A stretch of 64,000 nt of DNA, from the NCBI GenBank assembly GCA_037144355.1, contig JBAWWY010000001.1, forward strand, positions 1 through 64,000, in the 5' to 3' direction. The translations under genes and the position numbers were made by a program. The stretch's first letter is position 1, and every line of letters starts with the position of its first letter. Source of the DNA: JBAWWY01 sp037144355. GTDB lineage: Bacteria; Bacillota; Clostridia; Peptostreptococcales; Anaerovoracaceae. The notes under the pieces were generated by a model, which searched no databases, was not told where the DNA came from, and worked only from the letters and a program-made list of their open reading frames with translations. This document shows, piece by piece, positions 26,556 to 36,649 of this stretch.

Positions 26556-27371
26556 TTATAATACATCCAGATCGAAATTTTTAAAAGCAACTTTAAACTC
26601 TGAGTTCTCAAAAATTCTATTTATCATATTGATGAAATTTTCAGAAAGATCACTCGCATAAAATATATTGTCATGGTTGGGATCAGACGAGAGAAGATTG
26701 CCATCTTTAAGCGCCTGCTCAATGCTGCCGATAATTTGTTCTGAAGGATCAATTATATTGATTGATGGATAAAGCTTTTCTATATTTCCCCTAATAAGTG
26801 GATAGTGAGTGCATCCCAATACCAAAGTATCAATCTTGTTATATGAAATGAACTGATCCAAGTAGTATTTAATCGTTAGATCCATAATTTCATGTTGGAT
26901 TATCCCTTCCTCGATAAGAGGGACCAGCGCGGGGCAAGGAGCGGAAAAAATCTTCAACTTGCTATCAAGCTGGTGAATGGAGTCATTGTAGGTTTTGTTT
27001 CTTATGGTTACCTTCGTGCCGATTATTCCGATGTTGTTGGTTTGCGTACAGGTTGCAACTATTTTGTCTACGGCAGGTTGTATAATTCCAACAATTGGAA
27101 TTTCACTATGCCGAAGTTGCAAATCGGAAAGGCAAGTTGAGGTAACAGTATTACAGGCAATAACAATCATTTTCACGTTGTTTTGCACAAGAAAATCTGT
27201 AATTTCATTTGAAAACGCCTTGATTGTAGATTCTGCCTTGGATCCATAAGGAGTTCTTGCAGTATCTCCGAAATAGATTATGCTTTCATTTGGCAAGGTT
27301 TTCATTAGATATGGTATGCATGTCAAACCCCCAAGTCCTGAGTCGAAAAATCCAATTGGCCTATTGTCCAT
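26556..27371 (-). CDS. murI: Glutamate racemase
   Basis: Makes D-glutamate for peptidoglycan. The 271 residues start with GFFDSGLGGLT and carry the two catalytic cysteines in VIACNTVTS and LGCTHYPL. First gene of the minus-strand group murI-unknown-ltaE. It diverges from pepF across a 75-base gap rich in TATAAT-like hexamers (27410-27425). Confidence 0.95.
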   Translation of the reverse strand: MDNRPIGFFDSGLGGLTCIPYLMKTLPNESIIYFGDTARTPYGSKAESTIKAFSNEITDFLVQNNVKMIVIACNTVTSTCLSDLQLRHSEIPIVGIIQPAVDKIVATCTQTNNIGIIGTKVTIRNKTYNDSIHQLDSKLKIFSAPCPALVPLIEEGIIQHEIMDLTIKYYLDQFISYNKIDTLVLGCTHYPLIRGNIEKLYPSINIIDPSEQIIGSIEQALKDGNLLSSDPNHDNIFYASDLSENFINMINRIFENSEFKVAFKNFDLDVL

Positions 27372-27446
27372 TTTTTAGTCCTTTCGTTTACCTATTGCAA
27401 TTAAACTGTTATAATGCATTATAATACAATTTTATGGAGGTTACAA

Positions 27447-29249
27447 ATGGCAGATATGAAAAAACTTCTTACAAGGGAAGAAATTTCAGAGGAATTCAAG
27501 TGGAATATTTCCGATATGTACAGTGATGATCTCAAGTGGGATGAAGATTTAATATCATTAAAATTAAATCTAGAAAAATTTTCAGAATATAAAGGGAAAT
27601 TAACTAATAGTGCCATAATACTCCAAGAAGCTTTAATGGAAAAAGACGAAATATGGAGAAAGCTTGAAAAACTATACGTATTTGCAAGGATGAAAAAAGA
27701 TGAAAACAATAAAGTAGATAAATATCAATCCATGTGTGACAAGGCAGGAAGTTTAATAGCCCAGACTGCGGCATCACAATCATTCTTCATTCCAGAGTTA
27801 ATAAAAATACCTGAAAACAAGTTGAAAGACTTTATTGAGAAAAACCAGGCTTTGGAAATCTACAGGCATTATTTACTTGATATCATTCGTCAAAAGTCAC
27901 ATGTTTTAAGCGACAAGGAAGAAAACATAATTGCCAATCTCAGCGAGCTTTCTGGAACAACCAATACTATTTTCGGAATGTTGAACAATGCAGATATGGA
28001 ATTCGGATATATAAAGGATGAAGATGGAACCCGAACTAAGATCACCCATGGAAAATATTCAAGCTTGATGGAATCAAAAGATAGAAGGGTTAGAAAAGAA
28101 GCTTTTATCAAAATTCACCGAGCGTATGGAAAACTTAAAAATACCCTAGCTGCAAACTACAACTTCAATACCAAGAACGATGTTATATACGCAAGGGTAA
28201 GAAAATACAATTCAGCTTTGGAAAGCGCTCTTGAAAAAGATCAAATTCCACTTGAAGTTTATGACAATTTAATAAGGATTGTTAACGAGAATCTTCATTT
28301 GCTTCATAGATATGTTGGCATAAGGAAAAGAATTTTAGGGCTGAAAGAAATACATATGTACGATATGTATGTGCCCTTAGCCAGCGATACCAACGAAGAC
28401 ATTTCATACGAAAAAGCTGTTGACATTGTTAAGGATGGGCTTAAGCCACTAGGTAAAGAATATTTAAATGCATTGCAGGATGGGATCGAAAAAAGATGGG
28501 TCGATGTTTATGAAAACGATGGAAAAACAAGCGGGGCTTATTCTTTCGGTTGTTACGACAGCCTCCCATATGTGTTGATGAATTATAACCATAAACTTAA
28601 AGATGTTTTTACCCTTGCCCATGAATTGGGACATTCAATGCATTCGTATTATACTAGGAAAACACAGCCATATATATATGGAAGCCATTCAATTTTCACG
28701 GCGGAAGTTGCTTCCACTGTAAATGAGACATTATTGATAAACAATATGATTGCCAATTCCAAAGACAAGAAGGAACATTTCTTTTTATTGAATTACTATA
28801 TTGAGGAATTCAGAACAACCTTGTTTAGGCAGACCATGTTTGCGGAATTTGAGAAACTTGCACATTCCACTGTTGAGAAGGGAGAGGTTCTGACAACTGA
28901 ATTTCTTTCCACCGAATATGAAAAACTAGTAAAAAAATATTTTGGAGATAATCTCACATATGATAAGGAAGTTTCCAATGAATGGTCAAGAATACCGCAT
29001 TTTTACAATGCATTTTATGTATATCAATATGCAACTGGATATTCAGCCGCGGCTTTCCTTGCATCGAAAATATTGGAAGGAGACAAGGAAGCAATTTCAA
29101 AATATATTGAATTTTTAAAATCAGGTGAAAAAGACTATCCAATAAATATTCTAAAAATTGCAGGAGTAGATATGGGGAAGCCTGAACCTATAGAGGAAGC
29201 AATGAAAATATTTAAGGAGCTGCTGGATAAACTGGAAGAATTATTATAG
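27447..29249 (+). CDS. pepF: Oligoendopeptidase F
   Basis: Cytoplasmic zinc metallopeptidase (M3B) that degrades oligopeptides. The 600 residues are the usual length for the family. The zinc motif is LAHELGHSMHS at about 389-399, with the third ligand region IFTAEVASTVNE downstream. ATG 27447 follows TGGAGG; an in-frame ATG at 27414 lies in the promoter region and would add 11 odd residues. Confidence 0.94.
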   Translation: MADMKKLLTREEISEEFKWNISDMYSDDLKWDEDLISLKLNLEKFSEYKGKLTNSAIILQEALMEKDEIWRKLEKLYVFARMKKDENNKVDKYQSMCDKAGSLIAQTAASQSFFIPELIKIPENKLKDFIEKNQALEIYRHYLLDIIRQKSHVLSDKEENIIANLSELSGTTNTIFGMLNNADMEFGYIKDEDGTRTKITHGKYSSLMESKDRRVRKEAFIKIHRAYGKLKNTLAANYNFNTKNDVIYARVRKYNSALESALEKDQIPLEVYDNLIRIVNENLHLLHRYVGIRKRILGLKEIHMYDMYVPLASDTNEDISYEKAVDIVKDGLKPLGKEYLNALQDGIEKRWVDVYENDGKTSGAYSFGCYDSLPYVLMNYNHKLKDVFTLAHELGHSMHSYYTRKTQPYIYGSHSIFTAEVASTVNETLLINNMIANSKDKKEHFFLLNYYIEEFRTTLFRQTMFAEFEKLAHSTVEKGEVLTTEFLSTEYEKLVKKYFGDNLTYDKEVSNEWSRIPHFYNAFYVYQYATGYSAAAFLASKILEGDKEAISKYIEFLKSGEKDYPINILKIAGVDMGKPEPIEEAMKIFKELLDKLEELL

Positions 29250-29271
29250 AAAATTCGAAATGGAGAATATG

Positions 29272-30081
29272 ATGGAAAGCATTCAACGAGTAATCAATAT
29301 ATTCGGAAATGACACCCAGGTGTCAAGGGACACAAAGAAGATACTCAAGCAAAAGCTTGAAAAGAGTGGTTTTCTTGTTCCAAGAGTTTATGATCCCAAC
29401 GCAGAATTAATAATTTGCGTTGGTGGTGACGGCTCATTCCTGCATACTTTAAGAAAATATGATTTTCCAAAGATACCTTTTATTGGAGTAAATACTGGAC
29501 ATTTAGGCTTCTTTCAAGAACTTTATCCAGATCAGCTGGACGAATTCATTTTCAGATATAAAATGGGGAATTATGAAATCCAGGAACTTAAAACAATTGG
29601 AGCTGAAATTACAGCCGGTAATGAGATTGTCAAAGTAAAAGGACTAAACGAAATTGTAATAAAAGGCGACAAATCCATAACCGCCCACTTGAATATCTCC
29701 ATTGGGGAAAGTTTTGTGGAACGATTCAGTGGAGATGGAATACTTGTTGCGACACCTGCGGGGAGTACGGCATACAACTACGCATTGGGAGGAAGCATTG
29801 TTGACCCAAGGCTGACTCTTTTGCAAATAACTCCCATTGCTCCCATGAACACAACTGCATACAGGTCGTTTACTTCAAGTGTAATAGTTCCACCTGATCT
29901 CTCAATAAACATATATCCTGAGCTTTCATCGGAAAACGCAATTCTTGTAATAGCAGATGGAATTGAATATAAATACAGCGAGCTTTCTCAAATTTCAATA
30001 AGCTTTTCAGAAAACACCGTTCAGTTGTTAAGATTCAAGGATTATGACTTCTGGAATAAAGTAAAAAGCAAATTTCTATAG
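29272..30081 (+). CDS. nadK: NAD kinase
   Basis: Phosphorylates NAD to NADP. The 269 residues contain the GGDGS motif (CVGGDGSFLHT), NTGHLGFF, the NE-containing block LNEIVIKG, and GDGILVATPAGSTAYN. The exact start is uncertain: ATGs lie at 29260, 29269 and 29272, and GGAG at 29262-29265 favours the last. It is 22 bases after pepF and ten before the pseudouridine synthase. Confidence 0.93.
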   Translation: MESIQRVINIFGNDTQVSRDTKKILKQKLEKSGFLVPRVYDPNAELIICVGGDGSFLHTLRKYDFPKIPFIGVNTGHLGFFQELYPDQLDEFIFRYKMGNYEIQELKTIGAEITAGNEIVKVKGLNEIVIKGDKSITAHLNISIGESFVERFSGDGILVATPAGSTAYNYALGGSIVDPRLTLLQITPIAPMNTTAYRSFTSSVIVPPDLSINIYPELSSENAILVIADGIEYKYSELSQISISFSENTVQLLRFKDYDFWNKVKSKFL

Positions 30082-30090
30082 GGGCTAATA

Positions 30091-31023
30091 ATGAAGACAA
30101 ATAAATGGAACAATACTAAAGAAAAAGAAGCAAATGAAATTAAGTTCAGCTATACAGTTTTAGAAACCGACAAAGAGCTCCTGGTAAAGGGGCTCTTAAA
30201 ACGCAGAATAGGAATTTCTACACGTTTAATGAGGAAACTAAAGGATAACGATGGTGTTTTTAAAAATAATGAACGAGTAAGAATGAACGAGAAAGTGTCA
30301 GTTGGTGACTTAATCACAGTGTGTCTGCCAGACGAACATAGTGATTTTGAAAGCGAGAATATAGAAATGGAAATTTGCTACGAAGACGATGATATTCTAA
30401 TAGTGAATAAACCGTCAGGAATTGTTGTACATCCAACAAAAGGACACCAGACTGGGACAGTGGCAAACGCAATAATGTATTATATGGAAAAAACAAACCA
30501 ACAATTCAAGATAAGATTTATCAATAGATTGGACAAGGATACATCAGGGCTTCTGATAATCGGAAAAAATTCCTTTTCCCAAGATGAAATGTCAAGACAA
30601 ATGCAAGATAACAATATTGTAAAAAGATATATTGCCATAGTAAAAGGTCATTTTTTAGAATCAGAAGGTACAATAGACCTTCCAATAGGGCAAAATGAAG
30701 GTGAGATTAGAAGAATTGTGCACAAAGAAGGTTATGCATCAGTAACGCACTACAAAGTTATTGAACAATTTTCAAAGGAATATTCCATGGTCCAACTGGT
30801 GCTGGAAACAGGAAGAACCCATCAAATAAGGGTTCATCTGGCCCATATAGGCCATCCGATTGTTTCGGATTCCCTTTATGGAGAAATTGAGCCCGAACTA
30901 ATAAAACGTCAAGCATTGCATGCTGAATATCTAAGCTTCAGCCATCCGGTACATAAGAATAAAATTGAAGCAAAGGCAAAATTGCCTGATGATATGGAAA
31001 GATTGATAGAATTACTAGGTTGA
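30091..31023 (+). CDS. RluA/RluD-family 23S rRNA pseudouridine synthase
   Basis: Converts specific uridines of rRNA to pseudouridine. The 310 residues show an N-terminal S4-type RNA-binding domain (about 30-85, with LLKRRIGISTRLMRKLK), then the catalytic aspartate in RLDKDTSGLLI and the ETGRTHQIRVH motif. Which member (RluD or another) cannot be told. It follows nadK closely; clostridial genomes often keep the two together. Confidence 0.92.
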   Translation: MKTNKWNNTKEKEANEIKFSYTVLETDKELLVKGLLKRRIGISTRLMRKLKDNDGVFKNNERVRMNEKVSVGDLITVCLPDEHSDFESENIEMEICYEDDDILIVNKPSGIVVHPTKGHQTGTVANAIMYYMEKTNQQFKIRFINRLDKDTSGLLIIGKNSFSQDEMSRQMQDNNIVKRYIAIVKGHFLESEGTIDLPIGQNEGEIRRIVHKEGYASVTHYKVIEQFSKEYSMVQLVLETGRTHQIRVHLAHIGHPIVSDSLYGEIEPELIKRQALHAEYLSFSHPVHKNKIEAKAKLPDDMERLIELLG

Positions 31024-31037
31024 AAAGGTTTTATTTG

Positions 31038-31067
31038 TTGACACGAACTACTTAAAAATAGTAAAAT
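31038..31067 (+). promoter_or_regulatory. Promoter of ilvC-ilvB
   Basis: A consensus TTGACA and TAAAAT are 18 bases apart, in the 121-base gap before ilvC. No T-box or long leader structure is visible. Confidence 0.75.
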
Positions 31068-31144
31068 GTATTAATAATTTCAAGAAAGTTAATCAATTAT
31101 TGGTTTTAATGAATTAATATTTTATAAATAAGGAGAATAAAAAA

Positions 31145-32137
31145 ATGGCTAAAATGTATTATGATGTAGATGCTGATCTAAAATTACTAGATGGTAAAAA
31201 AGTTGCCATAATCGGTTATGGAAGTCAAGGACATGCCCATGCTTTAAACTTGAAAGAAAGCGGTGTTGATGTTGTGGTTGGTCTTTATGAAGGAAGCCCA
31301 TCCATTGCGAAAGCAAATGAAGCTGGGTTAAAGACAATGACTGTCAGTGAAGCTGCAAAAGCTTCCGATATAATCATGATCCTTCTACCCGATGAAAAGC
31401 AAAAGAAGGTATATGATGAAGAAATCAAGCAACACCTAACTGAAGGAAAAGCATTGGTTTTTGCTCACGGATTCAATATCCATTTTGATCAAATCGTACC
31501 GCCTAAAAATGTAGATGTTTTCATGGGTGCTCCAAAAGGACCAGGGCATCTTGTAAGAAGAGTTTATCAGGAAGGCTTTGGAGTTCCAATGCTTATTGCT
31601 GTTTACCAGGACTTTACCGGAAAAGCTAAAGAACTTGCGCTAGCTTATGCAAAAGGTGTAGGCGGAACAAGAGCTGGAGTTATTGAAACAACATTCAAAG
31701 AAGAAACTGAAACAGATTTATTTGGGGAACAATGTGTTCTTTGCGGTGGAGCAACCGAGCTAATCAAAGCTGGATTTGATACATTGACTGAAGCAGGCTA
31801 TCAACCTGAAATCGCTTATTTTGAATGTCTGCATGAACTTAAGCTAATTGTAGATCTTCTATATGAAGGTGGCTTCGAAAAAATGAGATATAGCGTCAGT
31901 GATACAGCAGAATACGGTGATTATGTAGCTGGACGAAGAATAATAAATCAAGAAACTAGAAAAGAAATGAAGAAGATGCTTGGTGAAATTCAATCAGGAA
32001 AATTCGCTGAAGCATGGATTCTTGAGAACATGACAAACAGGCCGAATTTCAACGCAATAAAAAGAGCTGAATTGGAACATCCAATTGTTGAAGTTGGAAA
32101 GAATCTTCGTGGAATGATGTCTTGGATAAAGAAATAA
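31145..32137 (+). CDS. ilvC: Ketol-acid reductoisomerase
   Basis: Second step of branched-chain amino acid synthesis: rearranges and reduces acetolactate. At 330 residues it is the short class I form. Motifs include GYGSQGHAHALN, LPDEKQ, HGFNIHF, APKGPGHLVR and the metal-site DLFGEQ. The cofactor loop reads GLYEGSPS, with Tyr48 where many NADPH-using class I enzymes have Arg. AAGGAG precedes the ATG. It is placed before ilvB rather than after ilvB-ilvN. Confidence 0.96.
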   Translation: MAKMYYDVDADLKLLDGKKVAIIGYGSQGHAHALNLKESGVDVVVGLYEGSPSIAKANEAGLKTMTVSEAAKASDIIMILLPDEKQKKVYDEEIKQHLTEGKALVFAHGFNIHFDQIVPPKNVDVFMGAPKGPGHLVRRVYQEGFGVPMLIAVYQDFTGKAKELALAYAKGVGGTRAGVIETTFKEETETDLFGEQCVLCGGATELIKAGFDTLTEAGYQPEIAYFECLHELKLIVDLLYEGGFEKMRYSVSDTAEYGDYVAGRRIINQETRKEMKKMLGEIQSGKFAEAWILENMTNRPNFNAIKRAELEHPIVEVGKNLRGMMSWIKK

Positions 32138-32163
32138 ATTATTAGTGATAATAGGTGAATGAT

Positions 32164-33822
32164 ATGAAACTAAAAGGCTCTCAAATAATCATGGAATGTT
32201 TAAAAGAACAGGGCATAGATATAATATTTGGCTATCCAGGTGGACAGATTATGCCTCTATATGACGCATTGTATGATTATCTGGGAGAAATCAAGCATGT
32301 ATTGACCAGCCATGAGCAAGGCGCCACACATGCGGCTGACGGCTATGCACGTTCAACCGGCAAAATTGGAGTCTGTTTTGCAACTAGCGGACCTGGAGCA
32401 ACAAATACAGTTACAGGTATAGCGACAGCATACATGGACTCAGTTCCAATGATTGTAATTACAGGACAAGTGCCTTTGTCTCTGATTGGAAAGGATGCTT
32501 TTCAGGAAGTCGATATTACTGGCATTACCATACCAATCACAAAACATAATTTCTTCATAAGCAGTGTTGCAGATATAGCGCCAACAATCAGAAGAGCGTT
32601 TCAGATTGCTGCGAGTGGGAGACCGGGACCGGTTTTAATCGATGTTCCAAAAAATCTTATGTTGGAAATTTGCGAATATGAAAAAGCTGAACCATATGGA
32701 AAGCTCCCACATGGGGACATTGACCAAACTGCCATTGAAGAAGTTTCCAAACTTATTAACAAGGCTAAAAGACCAATTATCTATTCTGGTGGAGGAATAA
32801 TAATTTCCGAAGCTTCCGTTGAACTTACAAAAATCGCCGAAAAGGCTCAAATTCCTGTATCAAGTACTTTGATGGGACTTGGTTCATTTTCCCGGAGGAA
32901 TCCTTTATCATTAGGCATGGTTGGAATGCACGGGGAAAAGGAAGCTAATCTTGCCATGCACAACTGTGACTTGGTAATTGCAATCGGCGCAAGGTTCAGT
33001 GACAGGGTAACTGGAGATGTAAATAGGTTTGCGCAAGAAGCAACAATTATTCATATTGATGTTGATGAGTCAGAAATCAGCAAAAATGTCAAAGCTGACA
33101 TTCACATTATCGGAGATATCAAAGATATTTTGACTTCAATGATTCCTATGATTGAGAAACAGGATCATAAAGACTGGCTTCAAAAGATTCACAACTGGAA
33201 GAAAGAAAAAATTGAAGACAAGGAAAAATTCAATCCTGAAAATATTTTCAAGATATTGAATGAAATACTTGGCGATGACGTTATTGTCGTTACCGAAGTT
33301 GGACAACATCAGATGTGGACTGCTCAAATGTGGCCATTCACCAAACCTCGAACTTTGATTTCATCAGGTGGGCTTGGTACTATGGGATTTGGGCTTGGAG
33401 CAGCAATTGGGACTCAGATGGCTAACCCTGGGAAAAGGGTGTTGCATATTGCTGGAGACGGTTGTTTCAGGATGAATTGCAACGAGTTGATTACAGTTGC
33501 AGCTCAAAAATTGCCAATAATCACTGTTGTTCTTAAAAACAATACTCTAGGAATGGTCAGACAATGGCAAAAACTTTTCTTCAGTAAAAGATATTCTGCA
33601 ACAGATTTACCTGACATAGTCGATTATGTAAAACTTTCTGAAGCAATGGGTCTAAATGCAAACCTTGCAATCGACCTTGATGGGCTTAAAGATGCCCTAG
33701 CCAAAGCAAAAGATAGAAAAACCGGCACTGTTATTATTTGCGACATCCATATTGATGAAAATGTTTTTCCAATTGTACCTCCAGGAGAAGCTTTAAACAA
33801 TCAAGTTTCCTCTGAAGAGTAA
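32164..33822 (+). CDS. ilvB: Acetolactate synthase, large (catalytic) subunit
   Basis: Condenses two pyruvates (or pyruvate and 2-oxobutyrate) using ThDP. The 552 residues comprise the three standard domains, with the ThDP glutamate in SHEQGATHAADGYAR, the FAD-binding central domain with GMHGEKEAN, and the metal motif GDGCFRMNCNELITV. ATG 32164 is five bases after AGGTGA; an earlier GTG overlaps this site. No regulatory-subunit gene (ilvN) follows. The specificity (anabolic versus catabolic) is judged from the ilvC neighbour. Confidence 0.94.
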   Translation: MKLKGSQIIMECLKEQGIDIIFGYPGGQIMPLYDALYDYLGEIKHVLTSHEQGATHAADGYARSTGKIGVCFATSGPGATNTVTGIATAYMDSVPMIVITGQVPLSLIGKDAFQEVDITGITIPITKHNFFISSVADIAPTIRRAFQIAASGRPGPVLIDVPKNLMLEICEYEKAEPYGKLPHGDIDQTAIEEVSKLINKAKRPIIYSGGGIIISEASVELTKIAEKAQIPVSSTLMGLGSFSRRNPLSLGMVGMHGEKEANLAMHNCDLVIAIGARFSDRVTGDVNRFAQEATIIHIDVDESEISKNVKADIHIIGDIKDILTSMIPMIEKQDHKDWLQKIHNWKKEKIEDKEKFNPENIFKILNEILGDDVIVVTEVGQHQMWTAQMWPFTKPRTLISSGGLGTMGFGLGAAIGTQMANPGKRVLHIAGDGCFRMNCNELITVAAQKLPIITVVLKNNTLGMVRQWQKLFFSKRYSATDLPDIVDYVKLSEAMGLNANLAIDLDGLKDALAKAKDRKTGTVIICDIHIDENVFPIVPPGEALNNQVSSEE

Positions 33823-33894
33823 GTTGAAAAGCAGAATCCAAAATCTATTTGTAAAGTAGTTATTTTATAAAATGCCAATTGGACTATGATATAC

Positions 33895-33936
33895 AAGGCT
33901 CCGCAACATGGCTTCAAGCCAGGCGGAGCCTTTAAA
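33895..33936 (+). terminator. Probable terminator after ilvB
   Basis: AAGGCTCCGC pairs perfectly with GCGGAGCCTT; the 18-base loop holds a second small hairpin (GGCT/AGCC). The tail TTTAAATTATAAT is only moderately T-rich. Confidence 0.7.
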
Positions 33937-34011
33937 TTATAATCTCCAATAATTAAATTCTAAATGGGTGCAGGAGATAAATAGCAATTCCTAAAAAATA
34001 GAAGAATTTTA

Positions 34012-34040
34012 TTGAAAAGATGTACTTTCTGAATTATAAT
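34012..34040 (+). promoter_or_regulatory. Sigma-70-type promoter of the LTA synthase gene
   Basis: TTGAAA and TATAAT are spaced by exactly 17 bases, 45 bases before the ATG at 34086. Confidence 0.75.
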
Positions 34041-34085
34041 AAGCAAGTTGCAAAATGAATATATTATGAGTGAAAAGGCAAATAA

Positions 34086-36602
34086 ATGAATATTAAAATT
34101 ACAGAATATATTATTGATATATATGAAAATACAAAAGACTATTTTAAACAAATATCAAATACGAAAAATAAATATGTTTTTTCCCTTTATATTTCAATCT
34201 TTTTGATTGTTGGGATTAAATTATATTCCTTCTATAATTTAATGAATATCTCTAAAAATATTCTTCTCGTTTGGATGATCACCTGTATTTTAACAGGGAT
34301 TCTTTTCTCGTCTTTCAAGGTAAACAAATGGACTCCGGCAATCATTTATTTGATCTTGAGTCTTTTCATGTTTTTTGATGCGGCTTATGCCAGCTTTTTT
34401 AATCGATATCTTTCTGTAAGTGTAATGAGCCAAGCTGGATTGCTTAGCGGTGTTGGAGAGAGTGTTAGGGCTGCGGTCAAGCCAATCTTCTTTTTGCTTT
34501 TCGCAGACAATGTTTTAATTTTCGCTTATTTGGCAATTGTTAAAAAGCTTGGGATTGCTTCGAACAATGAGAGTTTGGTTGATTTGAACAATTTGAATAG
34601 AACGAAAAAATATTCATTCTATAATTATTCAAAACAACTTGTCGCATTGATTTTAATCATATCCTTGGTATTTGGAGGTTCCTTAAATTATGTAATAGCT
34701 TCAGTAAGCAACCAAGAATTCTACAGCTATCATATTAAGGATATTGTAAATAATATATATAAAAACAATCAGAGCAGTATTAATAAAGATAGTTTTGTCA
34801 TATCAACGGGAAGTTATGAAAAAGAAAAGGATGGTCCGCTTTTTGGAATTGCCAAGGGAAGAAATCTGATTGTTATTCAGGTTGAATCACTTCAAAATAT
34901 GATAGTCTCAAAGACATATAATGGCCAGGATATAACACCTAATCTTACAAAATTGATAAATGACAAAAGCTCTATTTATTTTGACAATTATTATGAACAG
35001 CGGGGAAGCGGCAACACATCTGATGCTGAATTTGCAACAAACAATTCATTATATGGGACTGTTTTAAGCTATACATACCGAATATATGCAAACAATTATT
35101 TCAGAGGGCTTCCATGGCAGTTAAAAGATTTAGGATATCAAACCGCAGCTTTTCATGGTTATCAAAAGGATTTCTGGAATAGGGCCTTGGCTTATCCGGC
35201 TATGGGATTCGATACATTCTATAGCGAGGATAATTTCAAACCAACTGTAAAGCTTGGGATGGGGATTGACGATTCGGAATTTTTTCCGCAATCCATTGAA
35301 TATTTAAAGAAAATGAAACAACCATTTTATAGCTTTCTTGTTACATTATCCAACCACTATCCGTTTTATATGCCATCCAAATATATTAAAATCAAACTTA
35401 AGCCTGAAGATGAGAATTCAATTTTTGGGAATTATATCAATTCAGTAAACCATACTGATGATGCAATAGGACAATTTATTGATGAGCTGAAAGCAGCAGG
35501 TCTTTACGACAACTCAATTATTGCAATTTATGGTGATCACTTTGGTTTGACACCAAGCGATAATGAGATTTACAATTCAGTTTCTAGATTCGTAGGGAAG
35601 CCTTATGACTATGATACTATGATGAATGTTCCATTGATAATCCATATACCAAACACAGACGTCAACCAGAGAGTCAGTATTTCCGGAGGACAAATGGATT
35701 TTCTTCCAACAATATCTTATTTACTAGGATTGGAAAAATTGAACACTCTGTACTTTGGACACAATCTGCTAACTGCTACAACCGGTTTTGTATGTGAAGA
35801 ACCTTATATGCCAAAAGGCTCCTTCATCAAGGATGATGTAATATTTGAAATGTCCAAGGATGGAGTATTCGAAAATAGCAGGGCATGGAATTTTAAGACA
35901 GGTGAAGCTGTACCTTTGGAACTTTGCAAAGAAGGATATTTAAGATCTATAAGAACTATTGATTTATCAGAATTCTATTTGAAATACGATGTGCTTAGAA
36001 AAGTGCTGGTAGATAAATTAACTCCAGAAGAGATACTAAAGAGCCTGGATATTATTGAACCACCCAGCAAGATAGCAATTTCTGGAGCTCCGAATATGGA
36101 TCTTGTTAACACAAACTCCAAGGAATCTTTGGAATCATCATATAAAAAAGGAAATAGATATATAAAATTGAACTTCACATGGACAGCTGCCGGAGTTTCG
36201 GAAATTATTGCTAAATCGGACTATACATCCATGAATGTAGAAGATTTAGCACAATATATGAAAGCGCATCAGGACTTATATATAATAGCATCGCAGGACC
36301 AGAATATAGAATATCTTCTTGCTGAAATTAACAAGTTATATCCAAACTTAAAAGAGAGAATAATACCTGAAATCAATGCCATGGATAAATATTGGCTTGC
36401 AGAATATAACGGTTATACCAATGCTATTTTCAGGGCTGACGATGGAGTATACACAGCAAAACAGGTAACAGACTTTATTCAGTCAAGTAAGATTTTCGCA
36501 TCCACCATTCCTGAAGACATGGTTAATGATGATGTTAAAGCTTTGGTTAAGACAGGGAAAAAGATATATAAACAAACTAATCAATATTATGAATTATTGT
36601 AA
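34086..36602 (+). CDS. LTA synthase family protein with a degenerate GDPD-like C-terminal domain
   Basis: Membrane enzyme of the lipoteichoic acid synthase type, which polymerises glycerol phosphate on the outer face of the membrane. The 838 residues hold five N-terminal membrane helices (to about 210) and an extracellular sulfatase-like domain (about 258-560) with the nucleophile threonine in GSGNTSDAEFA and GDHFG. Residues from about 660 resemble glycerophosphodiester phosphodiesterases (NTNSKESLESSYKKGNRYIK), but the catalytic His and the ExD pair are replaced (KLN where ELD is usual). Typical LTA synthases are about 640 residues. Monocistronic with its own promoter. Confidence 0.88.
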   Translation: MNIKITEYIIDIYENTKDYFKQISNTKNKYVFSLYISIFLIVGIKLYSFYNLMNISKNILLVWMITCILTGILFSSFKVNKWTPAIIYLILSLFMFFDAAYASFFNRYLSVSVMSQAGLLSGVGESVRAAVKPIFFLLFADNVLIFAYLAIVKKLGIASNNESLVDLNNLNRTKKYSFYNYSKQLVALILIISLVFGGSLNYVIASVSNQEFYSYHIKDIVNNIYKNNQSSINKDSFVISTGSYEKEKDGPLFGIAKGRNLIVIQVESLQNMIVSKTYNGQDITPNLTKLINDKSSIYFDNYYEQRGSGNTSDAEFATNNSLYGTVLSYTYRIYANNYFRGLPWQLKDLGYQTAAFHGYQKDFWNRALAYPAMGFDTFYSEDNFKPTVKLGMGIDDSEFFPQSIEYLKKMKQPFYSFLVTLSNHYPFYMPSKYIKIKLKPEDENSIFGNYINSVNHTDDAIGQFIDELKAAGLYDNSIIAIYGDHFGLTPSDNEIYNSVSRFVGKPYDYDTMMNVPLIIHIPNTDVNQRVSISGGQMDFLPTISYLLGLEKLNTLYFGHNLLTATTGFVCEEPYMPKGSFIKDDVIFEMSKDGVFENSRAWNFKTGEAVPLELCKEGYLRSIRTIDLSEFYLKYDVLRKVLVDKLTPEEILKSLDIIEPPSKIAISGAPNMDLVNTNSKESLESSYKKGNRYIKLNFTWTAAGVSEIIAKSDYTSMNVEDLAQYMKAHQDLYIIASQDQNIEYLLAEINKLYPNLKERIIPEINAMDKYWLAEYNGYTNAIFRADDGVYTAKQVTDFIQSSKIFASTIPEDMVNDDVKALVKTGKKIYKQTNQYYELL

Positions 36603-36649
36603 ATAAATATTGTCCTTGGATAATCAAAAATGGAATATTTTATTGATGA

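Noticed and set aside
31024..31144. Attenuator or T-box leader for ilvC-ilvB.
   Set aside because: The leader after the promoter is only about 70 bases and shows no leader peptide, specifier or terminator-antiterminator pair.
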